A DNA stretch of 64,000 nt from Adenanthera pavonina (Eukaryota > Streptophyta > Magnoliopsida > Fabales > Fabaceae), in assembly GCA_026686845.1 (NCBI GenBank), contig JAIVEN010000004.1:15408827-15472826 (forward strand). The letters are read 5' to 3'. Of this stretch, positions 35,771-49,000 are shown one piece after another (position 1 is the first letter of the stretch; each line of letters begins with the position of its first letter). The notes under the pieces were generated by a model. The model did not search any database and had not been told where the DNA came from. It saw only the letters and a list, made by a program, of their open reading frames with translations. The position numbers and the translations under genes are program-made.

Positions 35771-37190
35771 AATAAAATGACAAAATAAATAGATTAATAT
35801 GAAGGTCTAAAGTGAAAATAATAAAACAAATAAATTAATATTAAGTACCTTATATAGAAGTTAACATTAGCCTCGATCCACATACGATTGACAATGTAAC
35901 CCACTATTTCAATTGACACTTTCAAATATTACCTTATTGTAAATGTTTCTTTCAAATTTAATACATTTTGTCTACTTTGCCTGGAAGCGAATGTAGAAGA
36001 AACTTTACAAGCAACTTCTGAAAAGTGCTTGTAACTATATGCTCGGGCGGTTGCTTCACTGGTTAAACTACTAATTCCTTTGATTATCCTGACCTTTTGA
36101 CTTTTCTCTTCCCCTTTAACTAAGCAACAAAGTGGGTAAGTTTAGGATTAACCACACTAATATTGCATAACAGAAAATTATGGTGCAGTGTCAACTGAAA
36201 TACTTATATGCTAATGGAGCTGCCTTGATGAGGTGTGTGGGCCATGCTACTAAACTACTAAATGTCATTCCTACTATTTCCATGTCCCTCATGAGAATAG
36301 GCAACCTATCACCTTCCTCTCTGATGCCTCAATTGATACTTTAAGATGGTCTGCAGGTAGGGTTGCATTGTGAAGAATGTCTCCCGGGTTGTTATGTGCA
36401 TACACCTCTACAACCACGCCATGAGTAGGTGTATCTAACCATAACTAACAATAAGTCTAGTTTGCTTTTGTTGGTTTGATAACAAAATTAAACACAATAA
36501 TTTGAATTTCCACAGCCAATCAAATACTCGTATGAACCTAGTAATTAAAGCTAGTCAAGACACACATACGCAAATTGAAAAAATTGGTGCATTTGGACCA
36601 TGTTCATTGGGTTAAATAAGATCCTAAAGGGGAAGTACCTAAAGGGCAATCCTCTTCAAACTAGGAATCACAGTCTTCATCTTCCCTTCTATCTTTGACT
36701 TTAGTGGCTACAAATTCAAGTTTGAAAGATACCCACCCACGATGGAGGCCAAGCAATGAGGAGGAGACTAAAGCCAAGCAATGACGAAGATTGCAAGAGA
36801 AGAGGAACACTGTAGAGGCCAAAATTGTGATACTCACCCATGAAATACCTAATCAACGAGACACTCACTCACAAAATCGTGGGACTCGGTGAGCTACAAC
36901 ATAAATCGAGTAAGGATGAGGGAGATTGGTCTCAAAACTTGAGCAATAATGAAAGACAGCAGCAATGGGAAACAAGGGTTGTGAATTCTGATAGAGAATA
37001 ATGATGGAAACAGGGGTTGTGGGACTCAGTGGGCTAGAAGGATGATGACAAGGAAGGAGTAAGTTATGATGGGACTTAAGGGAGCATGAGAGGGAAGGAT
37101 TGAGAGCTGCATAGTGAAAGGGGATGAAGCTCATTAAAATGCTCAAGAAGGACAAAGTAAATTTTGGTTTTGTAAATTTGTTCAAATATT
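35771..37190. other. Intergenic stretch without a supported gene
   Basis: Mixed-composition DNA. It contains two near-identical phrases, gtgggactcggtgagcta (36880) and gtgggactcagtgggcta (37020), and a purine-rich block (36720-37130) that reads open on the minus strand for about 120 codons but with low-complexity composition. It may be the interior of a CACTA-like element whose hairpins lie at 37190-37420. Nothing firm. Confidence 0.3.
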
Positions 37191-37425
37191 TTTTCAATAA
37201 GTTTAGTTGGCATTCTTTTGGAAACACCAACTAAAATATTTAACAAAGTTTTTAATTTTTTAATCATCTTAGTTGGCGTTTACAAGGAAACACCAACTAA
37301 GATGACTAACTTTAGTTTGCGTTTCAGAAAGAAATATCAACTAAAATATTTCATTGTTTTCTTTTTCTTTTTCACATCCCACTTTAATTGGTGTGTCCAT
37401 AAGAAACGCTAAATATTGAGAGCCA
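37190..37425. repeat. Tandem imperfect hairpins of CACTA-like subterminal type
   Basis: Three to four successive inverted units, each with a tttagttggcgtttc-like arm, a short loop and the complementary gaaacaccaactaaa arm: 37201-37240, 37267-37308, 37312-37352, and a weaker one at 37381-37418. Arrays of agttggcgttt / aaacgccaact hairpins are common near the ends of plant CACTA transposons. The CACTA terminal motif itself was not found with confidence. Confidence 0.4.
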
Positions 37426-38487
37426 ATGAAGCCCATAATTGGTGGTGTTAATGTATATGAAACAACTTGATCATTACATTCTCCTTTCAGTATGTTTTCA
37501 TTTTCATATCGACTAAATTAAATATCTGTCTCACAATTTCTTCTAATGAAATTATGCATAGTCATAGTTGCACTAACTGTTTGAACTTGTGTTTCAAAAC
37601 CGAGACATATGACTTAAAATTACAAACCTATTTTTTCATACCACAAAAGTTCTTTCTATAGTACACCTCAAACTTGAGTGATAATAATTGATTATCTATT
37701 CTCATTTCGGAATCTAGATGAACGTCAATCTAGATGAACGCCTAAAATCTGATAGGTGATAATGCTCACATCTATACGAATTAATATACCCCACTAGTGT
37801 ATAATAACCCACCAAATAGTATTTACCTAATAAATAATTAAAATATTATTGATATATATGTCTAGCATAATTTGAAATCCAGTGCAAAAAGTTAAAGATA
37901 TAAGGAAAAACAAACATGGAGGTGGATGTGGGAAGTGTAGGAGATTATGCTTTAGGCTAATCATTTAGATGTAAACATTATCTTTAATAAAAGATTTTGT
38001 CATCTCTATTATATTGTTTGCATATTTTCTTTATAATAGGATCATGAATGATTATAAGAACAATAATGATGAATTAAAACTAGTATGATCTTTATTGATG
38101 ATTATGTGATTGTCATATATGAAAATACAAATTAAGATCATATATAGGCATATTGTTAGAGACAAAGGTGATGCATCAACCTGCTATGAAATAACTACAT
38201 AGACCAAGTCATCAACGTATCTCATATATAGTTGTGTCATTTAGCTCTTAGACCTAAGGTCTCCATAAATTCCTACATGAGAAATATCGTATCTTGGTAT
38301 AATTAGAAGTCACTAACCAAGTGATGATGTAAGTTGTGTTTGGATAGAGTGAGATCCAACAAAATATTGGAACAAGTAATCTCATATTTAACTTAATACT
38401 TTAGTTTGAAAACAATCTTTGATTTTAGGTTCCAATCCTACCATGATTTAGTACATTTATATTGAATTAAACTTAAGAACAAGTTTG
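37426..38487. other. No gene seen; possible internal remnant of a copia element
   Basis: AT-rich DNA with a tandem duplication of atctagatgaacg (37712-37741). It leads into a polypurine tract at 38488, so its 3' part is probably the last internal stretch of a copia element, but no pol motif survives. Confidence 0.3.
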
Positions 38488-38895
38488 AGGTAGGGGAGAT
38501 GTTGGAAAATTGGACTCTCCCATGATGGATTGGGTACCCAAAGTCCAATAGGGAGCCCAACTCTATATTGCATTTAATAAATGATTTTTTTCTTCTAATC
38601 TAGAGTTGGTTATTTATTTTTTAATTTGAAATTCAAAAATTAAATGGGAGGTTACCAGATATTTATCAATTAACATGACGGTTACACAAATTATGGGATA
38701 TGGGCTGTAACCTCCAAGCATTTCCTCTCCCAAAGAAAAAAAAAAGAAAAGAACGCAGAAAATATTGCTGCTTGGTCTTTGAGTCTTTTCTCTTAGTCTG
38801 GTATATCTACTGTGAAGACCGGTTTAAAGTTCCAACTAGTGATTCAAACTACTGCTTATTATTCTTTTTTAAGGACGGGACAGATATATTCAACA
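38488..38895 (+). repeat. Polypurine tract and 3' LTR of a copia-like element
   Basis: A purine tract aggtaggggaga (38488-38499) is followed at once by TGTTGGAAAATTGGAC (38500). The putative LTR ends tatattcaaca at 38895, giving TGTTG...CAACA ends and a length of 396 bases. The upstream partner LTR is not recognisable in the window. A TA microsatellite follows at about 38908-38930. Confidence 0.5.
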
Positions 38896-39218
38896 AGTAC
38901 GTTTTCTATATATATATATATATATATTCTCTTTAATTTTCTTTTCAGTACAAATTAGGCAACCCGGTGTCAAAGATCCAACTATTTGAAACTCTTTTAT
39001 TTTGCTAGGTTGGGCTTAAATTGTCATGCGTAGCTACATTTTGGTTCCATGTTTTTCATTTACCTGCTAAAAAAATTCAATACCTTTTATATTACATCAT
39101 TACATCAGTAGATTAATTTTTTCATTGCGGATTTCACTCAACATAAAGCGTTATTCTTGTTCAATAGTATTCTCTACATCGATCATACGTATTGAAATGA
39201 CAAAATAAATGAAACAAA
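38896..39218. other. Downstream flank of the NPF gene
   Basis: Holds a (TA)n tract (about 38908-38930) and AT-rich DNA that should include the 3' UTR of the minus-strand NPF gene. No canonical aataaa could be singled out as its poly(A) signal. Confidence 0.4.
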
Positions 39219-40029
39219 CTATCCCTGTGCAATTCCTTTCTGATTGTAGATGTAAGATTTTGCATGGAAAATGAAGAAAGCCAATCCCATCACACTGAGC
39301 CCACCAAGTAACCAGTAAAAGTAATCAAGATGTGCCTGATTGAGATTATCATCGAACCAGCTTCTTTTCCCATCTTTCCCAGTTATTTCCTCAATCACAG
39401 AGATTAGAAAACTGCTTAAAAAGCTCCCCACACCAATTATACTCAAGTAGAGAGCAAGACCCATGCTTCTTAGTTCATTTGGTACCTGATCATAGAAGAA
39501 CTCTTGGAGACCAACCATGGTGAAAACCTCGGCAACTCCGAATAAGAAGTATTGAGGAATCAGCCACCACACACTCATTGGTATAGTTGCATCTGGTTTA
39601 TCAACCAGACCATATTCTGCTGCTGTTTGAAGTCTTCTCATCTCAACAAGAGCTGCAATTACCACTGTAATTATGGATAAAAGGATTCCAGTTCCAATTC
39701 TCTGAAGCATAGTGATTCCCGAGGGTTGCTTAGTGATAGCTCTTGCTAACCGTACAAATATGCGATCATAGATGGGACTGAAAATAACAATGGCCAAAGT
39801 GACAAGGGATTGTAGAGAAGCAGCAGGAATATCAAAACCTGGAAAAATTGTTCTCTCCATATTAACCCCTTGTTTGGTGAAGAAAGTTCGAACTTGAGCA
39901 TAAACAATACCAAACACCAAACTTGTAGCCCAAATAGGAACAAGCCTAAGTACAGCCTTTGCTTCTTCCACCTCACTAACGCTACATGCCTCCTCTCCTT
40001 TTGGTGCGAACAATGCTTTGTTCAGGAAG
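39219..40029 (-). CDS. NPF: NPF exon 4 (last)
   Basis: Acceptor atggcag at 40030. The first base completes the codon left by exon 3, continuing FLNKALFAPKGEE. It holds helices 7-12, the PTR signature and a normal C-terminus (AKSYIYNQKGIAQG) with stop at 39219-39221. Confidence 0.96.
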
Positions 40030-43000
40030 CTGCCATAGTTGAAAACAGAAAACTATTTACTCAGTTAAAGAAGACACTATCTCAGATACAACGTTGTATG
40101 AATCTTCAAATTAAATGTCTTACTTGAATTGCTTAGAACATTGGTGAGGAACGATATCACCAGTTTGCTCTTTGATCGCGATGTCTGATACAGTAATTTG
40201 TCGGTTTCTTATAGCTACGGCAACAACTCGACCAATTCTAACAAAGGGACTTCTCTGATTGCCTTCAAAGTGAAATCTGTAAGTCTTAGTTCCAAGCAAG
40301 AAGACAAACAATGCGATGAGCATTCCAAGACAAGGGATTCCGAATCCGAGAACCCAGCTAAGGTTTTCTTGGATGTAATTCAAGAAAGAAAGGGTGAGCA
40401 AGCAGCCTGCACACATGGTAAAATACCACCAGTTAAAGAAGGAGCTTCTGGCTCGGCATTCTTTTGCGTGGTATTTATCAAACTGATCAGCCCCAAAAGC
40501 TTGAACACAAGGCTTATGTCCTCCTTGTCCAATGGCCACCAGGTAAAGTGAGAAGAAGAATAGTATCACTTGCAAGTTTGGAGAACATGATGCCAACTTA
40601 TTCTCAACTCCACACTCGGAAGTACTGAGAGAAGGAACCATGGCTGACAGGGTCAACATGCCCAGTCCCTGAAATTAACAATAACCCAAAGTTAGCGGTT
40701 AGCAGTTAATAGACACTGCTAAGAAAAAAGTAATTTCTAATTACAACAGAAAAGGAATAACTAGGCAATTTGAGCCAAAACCTATAAATAGGTAATTATC
40801 AAAATGCTACACAGTAGAATAGGATGTGTTTTTCAAAATGCTATAAGTTGACCTGCCTTCAACAAATTTTTGTTTCAATTTCTTTTAATCTCTCCTCTCT
40901 ATCTCCCCCAATTCGTCCTAATTTCTGTCATATCCCTCGCATTCTAACTTCTCCACCCCAACCTCTTCTTCAATATTTTATTTATATAATATAACATAAA
41001 AAATTATAATATAAATATGTATTGTACGTGTCGAAATGAGCGTGCCGAGGTTACAAGTCCGAGGTGGATATACGCCCTTTTGAAGCCTCGCTTTCCGGGC
41101 TCATATACACCGAGCTATAATTCGGAGGCCGAGCTTAAGCGCAACGAACCGAGTAATACATCGGTTATCGAACGATAAGGCCGAGTAATTGTATAGCTAA
41201 ATGATCGTCCGACTGAACAATATCTAGGTCATATACGGGTTTCTCCACGAAAACTGTTTTACCTCAAAAACACCCGGCTAGGAGTAACAGTTATGAGATC
41301 ATAACAGTTACGGAATCATAACTGCAGGGCGAAAAATCAGGGATCACACTAAAAGAGCGTGATACTCCATAATGGCAATTTATGAAATATCCCGATAAAT
41401 TAGGGATTACAGGGAGAAGACGGTTTAATCTTAACGGTCAGGAGATGGTGAATAAAAGGAAAAAAGATAAGTGTAAAGGGGGGGGCACTGCATACGTAAG
41501 GGGGAATAGTTTCTCGGTTTTTTGACGGAACATTTTGGCACCCACCGTGGGGCCGAGAAAAACTATCCCACCACCACCAAGGATCATGGTGCAAACCAGG
41601 AGCAGTGCGGGTGCAGGAGAACGACGCTCTGAAGACAGGCCTTCTTTGGAGGACCACCCTGTCATTCGGGCAATGCGTGAGGAGATGGAGGTATTAAGAA
41701 AGGAGAACGAGGAGATGCGTGAAAGGAACAGACAGTTGGAGCAGGAACGCTATCATGAAAGTACTTCTCTTCCTCGAGGAGGGGAACGGGGGAATATCAA
41801 CAGGGAAGCTCAGCGGTCACATCATGAGGGAAGCCGACGGGAGGAAACACACCATTCAGAGACCAACATTGACAATTTGCGAGGGGACAAGCAGGCTGCC
41901 TGGAGACATCCGTTCGTTGATGGCATCATGGAGACGCCATTGCCAAAAGGATGGAAGGGTTTAAACTTAGAAAGATATGACGGTACTACCGACCCTGATG
42001 AGCATGTGGATGCTTATGTTACGCAGGTGAATCTGTTCACAAATGAGGATGCAGTTTTATGTAGGGTTTTCCCTACGTCCTTGAAAGGAGCGGCTCTGAG
42101 TTGGTATACCCGGCTCCCATCACGATCTATTGATTGTTTTGAAACCTTGGTCAATAAATTAAGTGCACAGTACGCTACCAGCCGACCTCACCAGCTTACC
42201 TCGGCTGCGTTGGTAAACTTGCGACAGGAGAAGGATGAATCCTTAAGGAGTTTCATGGAGCGCTTCTCATCAGTCTCGGTAAAGATCCGGGATCTAAACC
42301 CTGAGGTAGCTATGCACACGATGTTGATGGCTCTCAAGCCGGGGCCGTTTGCCGACCACCTATGTCGAAAACCACCTTCCGACATGGATGAGCTTAGAAA
42401 TCGTGCAGCTGGATATATACAAATGGAGGAGGTGTCGAAGTTTAGAAATAGGGTCAGGACTGATCTGGACAAGTGGACGGAATCAAGCAACCGTGGAAGT
42501 CTGAGGCCGACGTTAGAGAAGGGGAAGTTTAAAAGAGAAGGTATTAGTCGGGGACCGAAGTATGATTTCTACACTCTACTAAACACCAACCGTGCTCGAA
42601 TTTTGGAAGAAGCTTGCAATACCGAGTTGATACGGCTCCCAGCTCCCGGACACACCCCGGAGATGGCGGATCAGTCAAAGCATTACAGGTACCATCGTAA
42701 TTATGGTCACACCACCGAGGAGTGCTGGACATTACGAGACAAGATTGAGGAACTGATCCAGGCCGGGCATCTCGGCAACTTTATACAGAGGGGTCACGGA
42801 AGTCGATCCTCCTATAATGGGAGAGGTCGTGGTGGAGGTCAAATCCGAGCTCAAGAGGAACCTCGGCAACCGAACAAGGAAAGAGTGCAACCAGACGACA
42901 CTCGAAACAGGGAAAGAAACAGAATCAGAGGGGTTATCAATACTATAGCAGGAGGGTTTGCTGGAGGAGGAGCAACCAGCTCTGCCAGGAGAAGACACTT

Positions 43001-46000
43001 GAGGGCCATTCAGGCAGTAAATGCGACGATGCACCGAGCGCCCCGGAGTTCTCCTTCCATCACCTTTTCGGATGAGGATTTTTAAGGAGTCGATCCTAAT
43101 CAGGATGACCCCATGGTGATTTCGGTGGAGGTGGCCAATTATGTCGTCAGAAAGACACTAATAGATCAAGGGAGCTCCGCGGATATCTTGTATCATTCCA
43201 CCTTCCAGAAACTCGGGATACCTGAAGAAACGATCAAGCCTTATCACGATCCGTTGGTCGGCTTTGCAGGAGAACAGGTTCATACCCGAGGATACGTGGA
43301 GCTGTTGACCACTTTCCGTGGAGATCTCGGATCAAAAACCATTATGGTCAGGTACCTTATAATTGATGCAATAACTTCTTACAATATTTTGATAGGTCGA
43401 CCTGCGTTAAATGAGCTCGGCGCCGTGGTTTCCACACTTCATCTTACGATGAAGTTTCCATCAGTGACCGGGGACATAGTCGCAATAAAGGCTAATCAAA
43501 AGGTTGCAAGACAATGTTATGTGGATAGTCTGAAAGTCACCAGAGGAAGGGTGGTTGGCGGCAGTGAACATATGAAAAAGGATACAACATCAGTAAACTT
43601 GGTGGAGCTTGATCCTCGACTTGATGCGCAGGACCAAAGGCCAAGGCCTATTGAAGAATTACAGAAATTTCAGCTCGCCGGTGAAGACCGGTGCACTTGG
43701 CGCTAGAAGGAGGGCGAGGTACTCTTTTTCCTAACTCGGTCTTTTGTCCCAAAAGATTTGTTAAAAAGGGTTTTGGCCGAGAAGGTTTTGACGAGGCATG
43801 CTTACTTACTTCAATAAAGGAAATTCTTTGTTATGATTACATTCATCTATCTCGGTCAAGTATGAACCGAGCACTCGAATTAAATTTGGTCAAGTCTGAA
43901 CCAAAAATTTGTTAAAAATTCGGTCAAGTATGAACCGAGCATTCGAATTAAATTTGGTCAAGTTTGAACCAAAAATTTGTTAAAAATTCGGTCAAGTATG
44001 AACCGAGCATTCGAATTGAATTTGGTCAAGTTTGAACCAAAAATTTGTTAAAAATCGGTCAAGTATGAACCGAGCACTCGAATTAAATTTAGTCAAGTCT
44101 GAACCAAAAATTTGTTAAAAATTCGGTCAAGTGTGAACCGAGCATTCGAATTGAATTTGGTCAAGTTTGAACCAAAAATTTGTTAAAAATCGGTTAAGTA
44201 TGAACCGAGCACTCGAATTAAATTTGGTCAAGTCTGAACCAAAAATTTGTTAAAAATTCGGTCAAGTATGAACCGAGCATTTGAATTGAATTTGGTCAAG
44301 TTTGAACCAAAAATTTGTTAAAAATCGGTCAAGTATGAACCGAGCACTCGAATTAAATTTGGTCAAGTTTGAACCAAATTTTTGTTAAAGACTCGGTCAA
44401 GTGGAAATCAGGGAATTGAAACTTGGTCAAGTATGAACCAAGGTTTCTATCGTAAACTCGGCCAAAAATGAACCGAGAGGCTAAATTAAATCTTGGTCGA
44501 GAATAAACTGCGGAATTATGTTAAACTTTGTCAGAAATTTGAATGCGGTCAGGTCGTCAGGAACCGACAAAAGATTGTTATCATTGATTAGAAATAAGTC
44601 TGAACAATACATCAAGGTAAAGAAAAGAAATAGACAGTCAAGGAGATGGGCAGTCCGAAGCTGTAGGAACATTCCCTTTTTTGTATCCTACAATTCTTCC
44701 TCATCCACAAGCGCACCATCTTTGACGTCTTTATTTACATCAAATGCCGAGAGCTCAATTTTCGGCAGGAAGAGATGCACCTGACGAAGTGCTTTATGGA
44801 AGCCCTCTACGTGCTCCTTCATTATTTGTTGCACGGCTTCCTGAACGTCAGCCTCAAGCTCGGCCTGTTTTTTCTTCGCTTGTTCCAAATCCTTCTGCAA
44901 ATTAGCAGCAAGGGCCGAGGATTCGGCTTCAACGCTCTTTGCCCAAGCAATCTCAGTCGTCAGGACATCCCGCTCCTTTTCGACCACTTGCACTTTCATC
45001 TCGGCAGCAGCGAGGGACCCTTTCAGTTCTTCCACCTGCAGAAGAAGAGCTGCTTGAAACTTTGAAGCTTCGGCAAGCTCCGAGGAAGCCTTATCCTTCA
45101 CGTTGGTTACTTCCAGAAGCTCTGCCTTAGCAGCTTTCAGACGGCGGTCGTTTTCCTCAAACTCCTCCCCACAAAACGAGGCCATGTTCGCAGCGCGCAG
45201 GCACATAGCCGACATGGATTCCAAAACAGCCTTAGGACCCAATCGCTGCAAGGTCTCTTTGTCACCAATTTCCTGAACGCTACTCTTGAAAAGCTTGGCA
45301 ATGTTTGGATCAATGCCTGAAGGCGAGCGTCTAACAGGAGAAGGCAGGGGAGATTGGTAAGCTGAAGATACAAGCTCCTCGCCGGTGGTCAGAAGTCGAG
45401 CACGTTTGCTCGGGGGGCTTCGTGAAGAGGAAGGAATCTCAACAACCTCGGCTGTTGCCATTACTTCGGTACGACCTCTCTCTTCTTTATCAGGGTGAGC
45501 CTGCAACTTCTCGGCACTTGGTCCTGATGATGGGGCCATGTTTTTTATAGAACGCCAGTTGAACTTCCCCATCACCACTGCAAAATAGAAAACATATATT
45601 AGAAGCTAAAACCAGTATGGTAGCACAAGATAAAAGAAAATCAGCACTCACGTTTAAAATCTTTATTAGGGGTTGAAGAGTAAGGGAGCCTAAGAAGGAT
45701 TTTGTAGTTTAGAGGACGAGGTAATTTATTTAACTTGCCGACATCCGCCTTTTTGGATGCTGACATAGCCTCGTAACACCAGGACTGAAACTTAATGGGA
45801 GTCCGAGTCCAATAAAGAGGGAACCTGGGCCGCCGCCCCCCTCATCGAAGAACATGTCCGAGTAACCCTCGGCTGGGCGCACTTTGAAGAAACTTCCTTT
45901 GAAGTCTTTATATGACGAGGTATACGGACCAATTATCCCCTTCTTATTCATACCACTAAGGGAAATCCAGCCGATCTTATTTCCAAATCGGATTTGATAG

Positions 46001-49000
46001 TAGTAGAGAAATTTTGGGGCGGTCGGTGTCATATTCAATTTTCTGCACAGAACCTCGAAAGCTTTTAGAAACGCCCAACTGTTGGGATGAAGCTGAGTCG
46101 GAGCGACGTTTAGCGCCCTTAAAACAGCACACTCGAACTCCGAGAAAGGAAGACCAACTCCCAATGATTCAAATAATGTCCTATACATATATGTAAAATG
46201 CGTTTGTACTGGCAACGCAGACAGGAACACGTGCTCATCTTCAGCACACGGTTCAGCAATCACGGCCTCTTCTGTTTGTGTGCTAGCCAGAGAAATCGAC
46301 TTCCTCAGCTCCACAATGGATTCGGCAGTCCGAAATTTAGAATGGTAGGATCCAACTTCTTCTTTTACCCAATAATATCCCGGAAGCCGAATGTCAGGAA
46401 CTGGGTCTCTTTGAACTCTGGAAGTGACTTTTCGGGGGTTTTGTACGGCCATCTGCACAGCAGTAGCCGAAGATGAAGCCTCCCTTTCGGCCGGAAAGTC
46501 GGCCAGACGAAAATTCAACTCTGTGCTAGGGAAGGAAGAGTTTGACGGTAAAAATTCTTCTCCGATGCCCAGAACCTCCCTCTCAATCAGGATTCGATGA
46601 GAGGACGACCCAGCCGATGCCTCGGATCCTCGGTTTGAACTCATGGTGGGTGGGAAAGGTATAGAATAGTGTGAAGTACTTGAGAAAAGGGGAAAACACA
46701 GAAGAGGGCGTACTTGGAAAATGACGGAAGGGGCAAGGAAAAGGAGGCCAAAGACGACGAAGAGATTCAGAGAAAATGAAAAGCAGATGTAGGTTGAAAT
46801 AAAAGGACAAGCACCCAAGTCCAATATGTATACTCCTCCTCGAAAATGAGCAAATTAATCATGACCTTGGGGAAGCCAATCGTCACCATTGGGGAACGTG
46901 ATTTGGCTGACGAAAAGACGCAGCATTAAATAACGCTGCAAGCAGCTGTACGTGTAAGCACATTACCGTTTCAGAAACCAAAATGTCAAAGAGCCTCTGG
47001 GAAGGTTCTGGAATCCCTAAGGAACTGAAGCGATTTAAATTTAAAAAGCCAGTTGTTAGTCGACCACACAATTCAGAACCCTCTCATCCAGATTGGACTC
47101 GAGGCTCGGGGGGCTAGTGTAAGTGTCGAAATGAGCGTGTCGAGGTCACAAGTCCGAGGTGAATATACGCCTTTTTGAAGCCTCGCTTTCCGGGCTCATA
47201 TACACCAAGCTATAATTCGGAGGCCAAGCTTAAGCGCAATAAACAGAGTAATACATCGGTTATCTAACGATAAGGCCGAGTAATTGTATGGCCAAATGAT
47301 CGTCCGACTGAACAATATCTCGGTCATATACGGGTTTCTCCACGAAAACTGTTTTACCTCAAAAACACCCGGCTAGGAGTAACAGTTATGAGATCATAAC
47401 AGTTACGGAATCATAACTGCAGGGCGAAAAATCAGGGATCACACTAAAAGAGCGTGATACTCCATAATGGCAATTTATGAAATATCCCGATAAATTAGGG
47501 ATTACAGGGAGAAGACGGTTTAATCTTAACGGTCAGGAGATGGTGAATAAAAGGAAAAAAGATAAGTGTAAAGGGGGGGGCACTGCATACATAAGGGGGA
47601 ATAGTTTCTCGGTTTTTTGACGGAACATGTATATATTAAGATATGTATTTATTAACATATTTTCTACCTTTTATTTCCATATAATCATGTATATTTTTAT
47701 AATATATACAGTGACAGATTTAGGGGATAGCCCCCAGAAAGAATTTTTATTTTTATAGAGATGAACAAAAAGCCTTGGAAGATTGGTCACAAAAATTACC
47801 TTCCTTTGTATTCGATAAAAAAAAAAAACTATTTCTAGATCCGTCCTTCAATATATAACTAGCTAGAATTCCTCCTGGCGTGTTTCTTGAGATAACAAAC
47901 AATTAAATGCTTTCACATTAGAATTCTATATTTATATTAATTATTAAAGTAGAAAATAAATAAAGTAGGAGCAACCCATGGGAGTGCAGATTGATTGAAC
48001 ATTGGGAGTCCATTTGGTATAAAATGAAAATGAGAATATATAAGAAGGGAAATCAGAAAATTCTCATCTATAAATATAACAGACTTTCTTTTTAACCAAG
48101 TCACTTTGCAATTTACCAAGTATAATTTCTATACTCTTTTTCACTTTTTCCTTTTCCTTAAATTCATTTTCTATATAATAAATCAATTCAGCATTAGTCC
48201 TCAAGAAGAATGACAGAGCAAGTGCATTTAACAGCAAAAAAAAAAAGGGGGAAATAATATATACCATCCAAATTCCTAAAAATTTTTTATTAAAAAAATT
48301 AACTCTATGCCTGAAGTTTATTTACATAAAAAAAAGATATTAAGTGATAGAAAAATATTTTTATAAATTTAAAAATTCGAAATGTTTATTGATTATTGTT
48401 ACTTATAGATTGTTTGTGAAAATAAATCAATTTTGGGCACTATAAACATATCATAATTAATTTTAGGACAAACGTAACACATCATGATTTAAAAAATTAA
48501 AGAACAAGTATCAAATGATGTCTCGTTATAAAAAAGAACAAAAGTATTTAATAAAGCTTATATCTAATGAAAATAAGTTGAAAATAGAAGGTAGCATATA
48601 TTAAAACTAATGCAAATAATACATGTATAAATAAATACTTAACACTTAATTAAAATTAAAAAATAAAAGGAAAATTTTGTCCAATTTAAGTTGAGAATGA
48701 GAAGTTAAATCAAAAATCAAATTCAAAATCTAAGTCACCAATAATGAATCAATCAATCAAATATTTCTTTTATTTTTAAAAATAAGTTTTCCTTTTAATA
48801 TGTTGTACTTAATAAATAATTATATACAAATTGATTGTGGAAAATGCATGCGAAGCTTTTGTTTTATTGAGTTTTTGCTCGCCGTTGTATCAGAAAGAAA
48901 AAAACAAAACAAAAGAAAGAAAATGTAACAAAGTGACAAGCAAGGGGTCTGCTGCTTCATTTAAGAGTATGGTCATATGACTAGGGCGGCGAAGTTGGCG

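Larger units (their letters stand above)
41029..47627 (+). mobile_element. Tat-like Ty3/gypsy element without pol, in NPF intron 2
   Basis: Two 504-base LTRs (41029-41532, 47124-47627) start TGTCGAAATGAGCG and end GACGGAACA; about 14 differences counted by eye, roughly 97% identity. Flanks tgtac (left, ending one base before the LTR) and tgtat (right) are a probable 5-bp target-site duplication with one mismatch. The interior has a primer-site-like TGGCACCCACCGTGGGG two to three bases after the 5' LTR, gag, an aspartic protease, a 67/68-bp tandem array, two minus-strand ORFs separated by a short intron, and a ctcggggggct polypurine tract before the 3' LTR. RT, RNase H and integrase are absent. 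Gag-retaining elements without pol move with enzymes of related full elements. The minus-strand ORFs are typical of the Tat lineage. Confidence 0.9.

Noticed and set aside
36865..37230. 121-codon minus-strand open frame
   Set aside because: S/P/L-rich translation of a purine-rich tract, with no motif and no splice or promoter context.
39990..40029. A separate gene starting at the apparent start inside NPF exon 4
   Set aside because: The start is a TTG within a coding frame that continues upstream to a clean splice acceptor in phase with exon 3.
40198..40551. 117-codon plus-strand open frame
   Set aside because: It lies antisense to NPF exon 3 and is a shadow of that coding sequence.
43691..43915. 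Continuation of pol after the protease
   Set aside because: The frame contains no RT motif and runs into the tandem array; RT is truly absent.
43853..44480. CRISPR-like or centromeric array
   Set aside because: The units are contiguous without unique spacers, in a plant nuclear retroelement, and only about eight units long.
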